Shown: positions 15,597 to 23,413 of the stretch, piece by piece
How positions within the stretch are numbered: position 1 is the stretch's first letter
Layout of the letters: every line of letters begins with the position of its first letter
DNA from: Euglena gracilis
Taxonomy: Eukaryota > Euglenozoa > Euglenophyceae > Euglenales > Euglenaceae
Direction of reading: 5' to 3'
DNA: 23,413 bases
Assembly (NCBI GenBank): GCA_900893395.1
Contig: CAAHFI010450745.1
Location: 1 to 23,413 of the forward strand
Notes under the pieces: generated by a model
The model's input: only the letters and a program-made list of their open reading frames with translations
What the model was told of the DNA's origin: nothing
Databases searched by the model: none
Position numbers and translations under genes: made by a program

Positions 15597-16833
15597 CTCC
15601 CCCACTTAGAAAAATCTCGGGGAGATTTCAAAAAAACGTTAGTAAAAAAGAAGGGGTCCGCAAAAAGGAAATAGTTTGGTTTGCGAAAAAAGTGGTATGT
15701 GTGCGGTTGGTAAGAGCAACAGGGGGGGGGCAGCGGTGGGGACCACGGTGCGTAGCAACGGTGCGGAGCCGCCGCCGCCCGCCGCCTCACGCCGCGCTCC
15801 TTCACCTCCACAGCCCACGGCACGTGTGTGTTGTCGTGTGTTCACACTCACAATGTGGTACGCTATTTTTTTTGTCCCCACACACAACACGACACTCATG
15901 CTTAGAACGGGGGTCGGGTTGCAACTTCGAAAGTTGCACGCCGAGCCACAATGGGTCCTAGGCATGGTTTCGCGTTTCCAACCCTTGCGAACCATTTTTT
16001 GACCAACCGTCTTTCAAGAAATTTGGTTTTTGGGCTTCAGGGTTTTTTTGATTGTTAGGCTAGCCTTCCATTAGGGCTTCTTTCTCTCAAGGGGCAAACT
16101 CCCTATTTTTTGTAGGTTGGGATCCCTATTTTTTGTTGGGGTTTTGCTTAGTCCCTTTTTAAGGGCCAAATTACCCTCTTTCTTTGGAACGCTGCAGCTT
16201 TTTTTGTTGGGGGGATTGTTGAATTTCGTGATCTGTTGCTTGTCGCGCCCAAACACCAAAAATCAGAAACAACGAAAAAAAACAACCGCGCAAACCGCGG
16301 GATTGGTTCCCGTAATGAAAATTCATCACTTTTTCCACGAACGTAACGGGAATGTGACTTACGACCGTTTTTGTGTGGGGGGCGGGGGGTGTCACATCGA
16401 CCGTGCCCTTCCGGGCCATCGCTCAAACCTTGGCCCAAAATTTCTACAAAATGTGCTTGGAAAATCGGTCCACCTTTTGTTTTTCAAAAAGCAAATCCAA
16501 ATCTGTGAAATTCTTTTCTCCTTGCCATTCCAAAAATTGTTCCTCCGAACCGAAAATTCCTTTGGGGGTACCTACGGGAGCCTCACCGACAAAATCGTCG
16601 GCCATGTCTCATGCCTGGGCAAGTTTTTTTTCCTAAAGTTCTCTGAAAATTCTGCACACCGTCGTTTACGGGGTGGTTGGGTTTCACCTCCTCTCCGTAA
16701 ATACCGCCTTTAAATTCCCGGAAATTATGTCGGTACAACGCATCAACTTTTCGTTGGAACGCCCCCCACTCACTCGCCTCCAAATGAGTGTGGCTCATTC
16801 CCATTTTGTTCATTCCAATTTCAAAAAATCCTA
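15597..16833. other. No gene recognised; GC patch and weak open frame
   Basis: A CpG-rich patch lies at 15740-15830 (GCCGCCGCCGCCCGCCGCC). An open plus-strand frame at 16117-16713 (198 codons) begins with hydrophobic residues and continues with a basic segment. I do not recognise it, and both strands are open over part of it, so I do not call it a gene. Confidence 0.4.
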
Positions 16834-16860
16834 TTCACAAATACAGTCTGTATTTGTGAA
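16834..16860. repeat. Perfect 27-bp palindrome
   Basis: TTCACAAATACAG, one base, CTGTATTTGTGAA: 13-bp arms with a single central T. It could be a dimeric protein-binding site or a remnant foldback. Confidence 0.85.
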
Positions 16861-17100
16861 GAGAAAATACCGCCATGTATTTCGTGTTCACACCAACGAA
16901 ATACAGGGCAAGCGCCGGGTCTCTATTCATGGTTACAAGGACAAAAAGGGTTTTCAATGCCTCAATGTCTTTTGCCCTCCTATTTTGGGTTGCATTTTCA
17001 ACGTATCTGGTCAAAAAGACTGTGTTTTTTATATTTTTTAGATTATTCTGTTAAATTTCGCCAGTTTCGCCCTTTTTTCTTTCATTTTCCACGAAATGTC

Positions 17101-17203
17101 TCAAAGTGGTAGGAAATGGGGGGGGTTTGCACCCCCATTTTTCTGTCCTGTACAAGGGGGGGTCCCGAGAAATGGCCATCTGTACTGCCTTGTCTCCAAA
17201 GCG
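17101..17203 (-). repeat. Repeat D, copy 2
   Basis: This is the inverted relative of 10518-10625. The shared core reads GGCAGTACAG-TGGCC and GACAGAAAAA-GGGG on the minus strand. On the plus strand it encodes PPFFCPVQGG, near the PPFFCPLQGG of the other copy. Confidence 0.7.
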
Positions 17204-18139
17204 GGCCGTCCTACCCCAGCACACCAAACAATCACAAAACACCGCCGGCGAAGAAGGCATGGCCGCACAAGGACGAAGTGCAGAGCCCGAGGTGTTTGTG
17301 GGGCTTCGAGTGGGACACTTCCAAAACATTGGATTAGGACAAAACATTGTATTCTGGTAATATCCTTTGTAATGGAATTCATTCTGTCAGACTTTAAGGG
17401 TTTTTTTCCCATCCAGGTCACCACCTTGAAGTGCGGAGTCCGGTGTAGTCTGGTGTAGGAGTCCCGGGAGGCAAGACCGGAGGGACTCATATTTGGAATT
17501 ATTGGTGAAATTTTGGACATTTTGAATTTCCATTTTTTTTCGAAATTTTTGGACTTATTGCGTTTTGGAAGCGTTTTGGACAAGATAGGGCTAAATTTTG
17601 CGGTATGATGGTCACAACTGGCTAATGTCAGGATGTCCCGTTTCATTTCCGGCCCGGAAAATAGGTTTAATAGTTCTCACCCCTCAATTGAAACCTTCTC
17701 TTATCATACGACCAGCGATGGCAACTGTGTCCGGCCAAATTGTCCAGAATGCTTGTTCTGAACTTGACGCCTGTGTTCAAATTCTGTTGATAATAACGAA
17801 ATTCTGATAGAAACAAACGGACACGATCCCGGTCGTCTAACTTCAGTCTTATATAAATAATGTCAGGAATTTCAATTTCATTGGTCAAGAATCTTTGGGT
17901 AAATCTAGGCCTAAACGGATTCCGATGTCTGGGAAACAGACCAACCCTTTTTATGACGTTTTGTTCCATTTTGGGCATTTTTTTGCAATAGGCCGGTCAA
18001 TTTCCAATCAGGCCCCCGTTTATGTTTCCATTCAGGCGCCTGTTAATGGGCTAAAAACCACCTTGAAATGATCATTGTCACAGTCTTTTAAGTCATGTTG
18101 TAATTTTTGAACTTTACAAAGGTACACCAACACAAATAG
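17204..18139. other. No gene recognised
   Basis: The only open frame of note is 17667-17978 on the minus strand (103 codons). It has a charged middle (IRLKLDDRDRVRLFLSEFRY) that looks protein-like but matches nothing I know. A TATAAAT sequence at 17852 is not tied to any gene. Confidence 0.4.
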
Positions 18140-18199
18140 ATTCAGCAGGGGCGCCGTGCGCGAGAGAGCAAAACGAGCCGCCCGGCGCCCCTGCTGAAT
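18140..18199. repeat. Short element with perfect 16-bp inverted ends
   Basis: ATTCAGCAGGGGCGCC (18140-18155) and its exact reverse complement (18184-18199) enclose 28 bases, GTGCGCGAGAG...CCGCCC. The GC-rich hairpin stands out from the AT-rich surroundings. No clear target duplication was found. Confidence 0.85.
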
Positions 18200-19275
18200 T
18201 TGTTAGTGTCGCTCGACTTTTCTAAAACCTAATTTGTGTGGGCCCGCATGCCTGTCTTGAAATTTGACCGAACCGCGTGGACAGAAATATTGCCGAATTG
18301 GAGAACGGACTTTAATGACACGACCGAAGCACATTGAACCACATTGTTACAATTTGTGCATTGTTTGTCGAGTTGAAATGGTGGATACACTTCTTTTACT
18401 CCATTGCAAGGGGAGACGCTTAGTGACCACAAAAAGTCTGCAGTGGGCAGTGGTCCGATGCACAGCCAAAGCCCAGGTCCAGGCTAGGCTAATGTTGGCT
18501 ACTCCCACAAAGTTGAACAAGATTTCAGTTTTCATGTGTTTTGGTCTCAGGGTTTTGTTCAAAGCTATGGTTTGGATTTGATTTTCTCCCCTCCTCGTGC
18601 AGCTGTGAGGGGCTGTGCAAAGCCCTGTTCTTTGTCGATGGATGTGGGTCAAAATCAATTTGGCATTGGGGGCGTTTGGCCGGACCAACCTAGCCGGCTG
18701 GCAGACCAACCTAGCCGACCAACATGCCGGGTGTCCATCCGTAGGTTCAGATGACAGTCAATGTCGCTAGCGTCCCGGCTGTCCAGACCGAACAAGCAAC
18801 ACGCTGTCCCCCGGCTATCGGTAATCGGGCTGTCCCCCGGCCCCTTTACACGCTAAATGCCTTCATCACTCCACGGCCTCCGATCCTATCCCTTCATTAC
18901 TCCCCACTCCTTGGCATTCCCCTTCCCTTCCTTCTCTACCACATTGGCCGCCTCCGTCCTTCTTCCCATGGATTGCACGTTCCTGCCCTTTTCCCTGTTT
19001 CAGCCCTCCCTGCCCACCACCCTCACACGATGACACTCCAAGCTACCCACCCTTCGCCCTTCGGGTTTCATCGGAACCGGATATTCCTCACTGCCTTATC
19101 CATGGGGTCACCCCATCTTACAAAGCCTTTCCCCGAACGCTTCAAATCCTGTAGGCTGCGCCACTGTTCGGTGGATTCGGTTCGCCGCACCACCGTTACC
19201 GTCCAGAGTTTCATGGACCAAACAATTCGTACGCCGCACGAAGGGAACTAAGGTAGGAACGCCCCACAAGATAAG
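18200..19275. other. No gene recognised; short direct repeats
   Basis: GACCAACCTAGCCG occurs at 18683-18696 and 18704-18717, followed by a degenerate third unit at 18717 (21-bp then 13-bp steps). GCTGTCCCCCGGC occurs twice near 18803 and 18829. A proline-rich plus-strand frame (18751-19251, 166 codons) is open but low in complexity and unrecognised. Confidence 0.45.
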
Positions 19276-19279
19276 ATAA
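19276..19279. repeat. Candidate target duplication ATAA (left)
   Basis: ATAA directly precedes the left terminal inverted repeat. The same four bases follow the right one at 21250-21253. Confidence 0.55.
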
Positions 19280-19303
19280 AGCGTTTGTAATTAGGAGTGG
19301 CCG
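19280..19303 (+). repeat. Terminal inverted repeat, left
   Basis: This is an exact reverse complement of 21226-21249. Confidence 0.9.
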
Positions 19304-21225
19304 TTGAATTTCGAGTTTGGCCGCCGGTCGCCGAGGTTTGGCCGACCTCAAATGGTGCCCGTTTCAAGTGGGAGTTGAGATTTTTTTCAATTGAATCCTT
19401 TCAGGTGACCTCACGGAACACGGCGAACTATTTTCCAAATGTCAACATCGACTGGTGAGCGAACTTTGCAGGTTTGAGCAATTTTTTATTTTCCTCTTTT
19501 GTTGTCGCCTGCAGCATTCTCACACGCACTGCAACACGTGGCCAATCTGCACTTGTGATGTGATCCCTGCAGAAGCATAACTTTTTTCTTTCCATGGCAA
19601 TGCTGGTTCCCAGCTGCTCGTTTCAAAGAGCGTTCCAAATAAATCCTTGACCTGTGCGTGGTCTCTTTCTGTCTTGTGTTGGTCTCACAGATTTTTCAAA
19701 AGTCCAATACAGTACTGTCATTTCAAATTGTTTCATGCAACCTGAAGCAAATGAAAGAAATTTCCTGTAGCCAAATGACTAAAACTTTTGTTAACAGCGA
19801 GGGGGGGGCAGTGGAACCATGATCTACGATGGGGAATTTGAAGCATTTTTGATGGGAATTTTTTCTGGGCCACAGAGCGCAAAAATTTTTGGTAGAAAAA
19901 GGCAGAACACCAAAAATTTTCATCGTCCCCAAGGAGGGTGAAGTTGAGCTTCCAGAATACCACAGCCTGTGCTACGGTGCGACGGACCCCCCTGTTCTGG
20001 GTTTTGTCAAACGCCCTATTATACACTGCTAGTAACTGTTGCACTTTCTACTTCTATGACGTTTTTTGAGTTATTGTGAGGCATAGGGTTGGGGTTTGGG
20101 TTTTGTTGCAGTTGGGAAGCCGCCGAACAAGAAATTCGCCATTTGAGGATTAATCGAGCCTTTCCACAGAAAACTTTGGGTTTGGGCCAAATTGGTGCGG
20201 TCGTGCGCGATGGCGTTGCTCAAAAAAAGGTCAGCGACACTCGTCAGGTTTTCATGTTTCAGGGTCAGGGCAAGGCTTCGGCGGCAGGGAGCACTAAATA
20301 ACCACTCACCCCAAATCCCTACCCCCAGGGAGTCAACAGTGCCCGTCCTCCTGCCTGCCCGTGGCATATTGCATGGTCCGACGAGGGTTCTTCAAACCGA
20401 GCATTGAGGAGCGGGAATGTTTTTGAAAAGTTTCGCAAAAACGCAAAAAAAACGCAAAAAAATGCAAACAATTTATTTTGAATAAATAACAGTCATAAAA
20501 CTTGAATCGAAGTGAATAATTTTTTCCCATTGAGAACACACGGTGCTTTTGATGAAGAATAGAACAGTGTTCAAAAAAATTTTCAGCGCAAAACACAGAT
20601 TTTGCGGAGAAACACCTGCAAATCAACAACAACATTTCCAATTTGGATGCCTGTGATTTTTCTTTGCCGATGGAGGTGACTCGCTTTTTCCATATATCTG
20701 TGGTCGGTTGTCTTCATTCAAGGTAAAAGGCCAAAATCTACCAAACCAACCGGAAGCATTTGTAAAAAAAAAGGCGAAAAAACAAACAAACAAAGCAGTT
20801 TACGTGCGTGAGATTGGGTGGCCCATCCTAATGTGAGAGATCTCGATGGGCCTACCGATTAGTTGTGCATTCACTGGTATCATGTGAGAACACGTGGAAG
20901 GAAATTCAAGATTATTTAAAAAAATAAATTACCTTAAGAACAAAGTTGCTTCATTCCAATTGTGGCCACAGTCACTTCAGGGCGTGGCAGGGAAGGTGTG
21001 CCCAAAAGTTTTGCGGGGCCCATTTTGATACGTCCTTGCATGTTTCCACAGATTGCTCAGATTGTGTGGTATGCATCCCCGAAGCCAGCCTAACAGTCCA
21101 AGCCGTCGCATGTGCATGCAAAATTAATACAATGATTCACAGCAGCTGCATTCCTTTTTGAACATTCACATTTTGGCTGTTGCTGGAGGTTTGTCCGATT
21201 CGGTTGGCCAACCGTTATGTCCCAG

Positions 21226-21249
21226 CGGCCACTCCTAATTACAAACGCT
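21226..21249 (-). repeat. Terminal inverted repeat, right
   Basis: This is an exact reverse complement of 19280-19303, and ATAA follows at 21250. Confidence 0.9.
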
Positions 21250-21253
21250 ATAA

Positions 21254-22319
21254 GGAAAAGGAGCTTGAAATTTGTTTTGCCATCGTTGATATTCGTTGAC
21301 AGTTTCTTGCAGCAAGGAAAATAAATAAACACATGGATACAGTACGAACAAAAACTTTTTTTGTCAACGTGTCCTTTTCCAAATTTTATCCATAAACCCA
21401 AACTCTGCCAAATCATCACTTTCGAAATGCATTCAAGACGTTACACCTGGATTTATTTCCATTAAATGTGATGGGCTTATCTAAAATGACGAAAGGCGCG
21501 TGATGGTTTAAAAAATGCGATGGGGCTTGAGAATTCCGGAAACTGCTTGGAAGGAATAGACAAACAAAGCATTTACAAGAGACAGCAAGGTGGCTGAGCC
21601 TGAGCGAAAAAGAGGGAGGGGAAAGCAGGCGCCCCTTGCCGCCCCCCACCCTGGCGCCCAAAGGCTTCCCAGGTTTCACAAAGAAACGTGTTGCTACACC
21701 ACAAGACATCACCAAATGAAAGGGAATGATTTGGGGACATTGAGGAATGGACAAAACCCTCTCCCAATGATTATTTTTTCACCTTTACGTTTGATTTTAA
21801 TGTGGGGAGCCCCACCCAACACACCGGACCTGTGCCAAATCGGAGGATCGATATAAACAGAGGATTCTGCAGCAAAAGATGAGTTGTGTACGTAATACAC
21901 AAATATCAGTCGGCAGGGCGGACTGTTGTCGGACTGAGTGTCCACTCCGCCACAATGCCCTGGTCTGGCATGTGCCAACCGGACTTGCTGACTCTTGAAC
22001 TCTTTGCCTCTTCCCCTTTCGCCAGCTTGTCAAATAATTTTAATAGCACAAAGCAGTGCACAGAATACCTTTGAAATCAGTGTAAGGCATTGCTCCCTTA
22101 AAGACGGAAAAATGCATGGCCAGGAACATTACTATGGTGGTGGGGCGAACCGAGTCCACCGACCGAAGGTTCGGGGGACTAATGCTTTACACAGAAGCGA
22201 CAATCTGTCCGAGGTACAGGAGGAGGGCAGGGAAGAGGGGTCAGCTTAGTGAGCGGTGCAGAAGGGAGGGAGGCATAGCAGGACGGCGCCGACAGGCTCG
22301 GTGCGGATGAGTTGAGGGA
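21254..22319. other. No gene recognised
   Basis: Only short or antisense open frames are present (for example 21416-21754 minus, 112 codons, unrecognised). A purine-rich then C-rich patch lies at 21595-21665. No motif is seen that supports a gene. Confidence 0.5.
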
Positions 22320-22600
22320 AGGGCAAGTGTGTAGTAATTGTTCTTGTGGTGAGATTTGTGTGTGAGGTGTTGCTTCTTGTGTGGTTTGGTGTTTTTGCTT
22401 TTTTCACCTGTTGGTGTCAATGTTCTGTCTGTTGCTTATTGTTTTTATGCGTAGGGTTGGTGTGTGGTGTGCACTTTTGCTCTTGTGCGTTTTCTTCTGT
22501 GTGTGCCCTCCCACACTATTGGGAGGGTGTTTCCCATGCGGTCTGTTGGGAGGCAACGTTGGTGACTGTGGTCCTTGTGGACTAGTGTACGTTGTCAGTC
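22320..22600 (+). other. G+T-rich low-complexity stretch
   Basis: The plus strand is strongly biased to G and T, with many TGTG and TTGTG runs. Cysteine- and valine-rich frames here (22346-22585) are a by-product of that bias. An 8-base complementary pair, CCTCCCAC/GTGGGAGG-like, near 22507-22527 may form a small hairpin. Confidence 0.6.
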
Positions 22601-22609
22601 TGAGCTGAG

Positions 22610-23383
22610 CTAGGCAACCGTTTTCATGATGCAAGCAGAAAGCGACTGCCACAAGTGTTCCACCCTCTCGGATTTGGTTGGTGGCCAGGATGGCCAGCTA
22701 TATACATGACCAAAATGTGAGCGAGGGGCAAAGCCGGCAGTAAAAAAAAGCAAAAAAAAGGAAAAAGCACAAAAAGGTTTTTTTTGTTTTTTGTGTGATG
22801 TTGTGTGATGTTGTGTGATGTTGACACATTTTGGCGAACTCCAAACAGTTGGCAACAGCAGCAAGCTCTTGGAGGGCAAAGAAGCAAAGAAAGCATCCAG
22901 CTCAGGATAAGAGGCTTGCCGATGTTGATACAGTTTGGCGAACTCCAAACGGTTGGCAACAGCAGCAAGCTCTGCTCCCATGGAGCCGGACTTTTTCTTT
23001 GTTTTGCCCTGTGCCAGCAAGGTGCCATGAAGGGGGTCAACCTTCGGCTGCTTGGCATCTTGCTGGTATACCGCGAGAGCAGCCATGAACAGTTCCGTCC
23101 CAGGGGGAGGTGGTAAAAGACCATTCACAAAGTTAGTCGTGTGTTTCGCCATAGTGGGAAGGCTGCGGAAAAAGGGGGGGGACACGTTTTCAAGCGAATT
23201 GTGGATGAGCCCAGATTTCAGCCTGAAAACATGTTCAGGGGGCCCCTTCGGGGGCCCCTGACTAAACATGTTTTCAGGCTGAAATCTGGGCTCAACCACA
23301 ATTTGTGTATAGAAAAAATGATCTAATTCTCTGTCTTCAAATTTCATGGCAAACCGGACACAACTTGGGTACATCCCTTGCAA
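22610..23383 (-). CDS. Long open frame (257 codons), unrecognised, with internal duplication
   Basis: The frame opens at a TTG, and the first ATG is three codons later (MYPSCVRFAMKFEDREL). Its central part (about residues 80-165) looks protein-like, for example PPPPGTELFMAALAVYQQDA and GAELAAVANRLEFAKLYQH. Residues of about 28-60 are encoded by the long hairpin at 23197-23303, and the C-terminal third crosses a 10-bp tandem repeat and A/T runs. A DNA duplication with a 104-bp period lies within it and is out of frame: one copy reads ELAAVANRLEFAKL and the other SLLLLPTVWSSPKCVNI. This makes the full-length frame doubtful as a gene. Part of it may be a real exon. Confidence 0.3.
   Translation of the reverse strand: MQGMYPSCVRFAMKFEDRELDHFFYTQIVVEPRFQPENMFSQGPPKGPPEHVFRLKSGLIHNSLENVSPPFFRSLPTMAKHTTNFVNGLLPPPPGTELFMAALAVYQQDAKQPKVDPLHGTLLAQGKTKKKSGSMGAELAAVANRLEFAKLYQHRQASYPELDAFFASLPSKSLLLLPTVWSSPKCVNITQHHTTSHKKQKKPFCAFSFFLLFFTAGFAPRSHFGHVYSWPSWPPTKSERVEHLWQSLSACIMKTVA
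22791..22820 (+). repeat. 10-bp tandem repeat, three perfect units
   Basis: The unit is TTGTGTGATG, repeated three times. It is preceded by opposed A-rich and T-rich runs (22741-22790) that can fold back on each other. Confidence 0.9.
22817..22977. repeat. Direct repeat with 104-bp period
   Basis: Copies at 22817-22873 and 22921-22977 share GATGTTGA-AC, TTTGGCGAACTCCAAAC and GTTGGCAACAGCAGCAAGCT, with about four differences in 57 bases. The offset of 104 is not a multiple of 3. Confidence 0.9.
23197..23303. repeat. Long hairpin with TTCG loop
   Basis: The left arm, 23197-23246, and the right arm, 23251-23303, are complementary apart from one mismatch, a 3-base insertion and slippage in the G/C run. 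The loop TTCG (23247-23250) is closed by C and G, the geometry of a very stable UUCG tetraloop if transcribed. Shared arm sequence includes GAGCCCAGATTTCAGCCTGA. It may be a foldback element. Confidence 0.9.
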
Positions 23384-23413
23384 GTGCCAACGTAATAAGA
23401 CTTTCCATCAGCC

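Larger units (their letters stand above)
19280..21249. mobile_element. Candidate non-autonomous DNA transposon with 24-bp TIRs (1,970 bp)
   Basis: Perfect 24-bp inverted repeats (AGCGTTTGTAATTAGGAGTG plus GCCG) bound this segment and diverge immediately inside. ATAA flanks both ends. The interior is AT-rich with short unrecognised frames only: 20089-20301 plus; 19733-20044 and 20333-20641 minus. No transposase motif is seen, so it would need a transposase in trans. The superfamily is undetermined: a 4-bp duplication is used by several families, and the AGCG end is not one I can assign. Confidence 0.7.

Noticed and set aside
15720-15800. CpG-rich patch as a promoter island
   Set aside because: It is under 100 bp with simple GCC repeats and no associated gene start.
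17852-17858. TATAAAT as a promoter
   Set aside because: No gene is positioned downstream of it on either strand, and such sequences are expected by chance in this AT content.
22346-22585. Hydrophobic cysteine-rich frame that resembles a membrane protein
   Set aside because: It arises from the G+T-rich composition of this strand and has no other support.

Overview
The window reads as repeat-rich nuclear DNA from a eukaryote. It holds two decayed Ty3/gypsy-type retroelements, a small LTR element nested in one of them, a candidate DNA transposon with terminal inverted repeats, several foldback repeats, and polypyrimidine-AG sites that look like spliceosomal acceptors. I see no intact recognisable host gene, rRNA, tRNA or CRISPR array. 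The lineage (alga, oomycete or other protist) cannot be fixed from the sequence alone.

Layout. Positions 1-7231 form a large inverted arrangement. A repeat family, called A here, lies at 1-1412 and in opposite orientation at 5800-7231, and its left copy runs off the window edge. Between the arms is a minus-strand Ty3-like retroelement fossil (1472-5715) with RT, RNase H and integrase signatures plus a DIRS-like module ahead of RT. A 1.36-kb LTR element (3185-4544) with a clear polypurine tract and target duplication is inserted in its RT region. A 60-bp module, called B, sits beside repeat A at three places (1411, 5716, 15536), always in the same orientation. A third, shorter A copy lies at about 15112-15535.

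Positions 7232-10281 are stop-poor on the plus strand, carry the longest open frames of the window and several good acceptor-like sites, but have no protein I recognise. They may continue the right-hand A copy. A short charged frame at 10653-10820, with an acceptor before it and AATAAA across its stop, is a candidate last exon. A 31-bp tandem repeat (11149-11272) then leads into a GC-rich plus-strand Ty3-like fossil (11302 to about 13880) with protease, RT and RNase H but no recognisable integrase.

Positions 13881-23413 are mostly non-coding. They contain an unrecognised possibly coding stretch (about 14370-15110), foldbacks at 16834 and 18140, a 1,970-bp element with perfect 24-bp terminal inverted repeats and a 4-bp direct duplication (19280-21249), a G+T-rich stretch, and a 257-codon minus-strand frame (22610-23383) that contains a 104-bp-period duplication and a long hairpin with a TTCG loop.

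No metabolic or operon-like cooperation between genes is visible. The main story is layered insertion of elements, and the most unusual feature is the combination of A, B and the retroelement in the first 7.2 kb.
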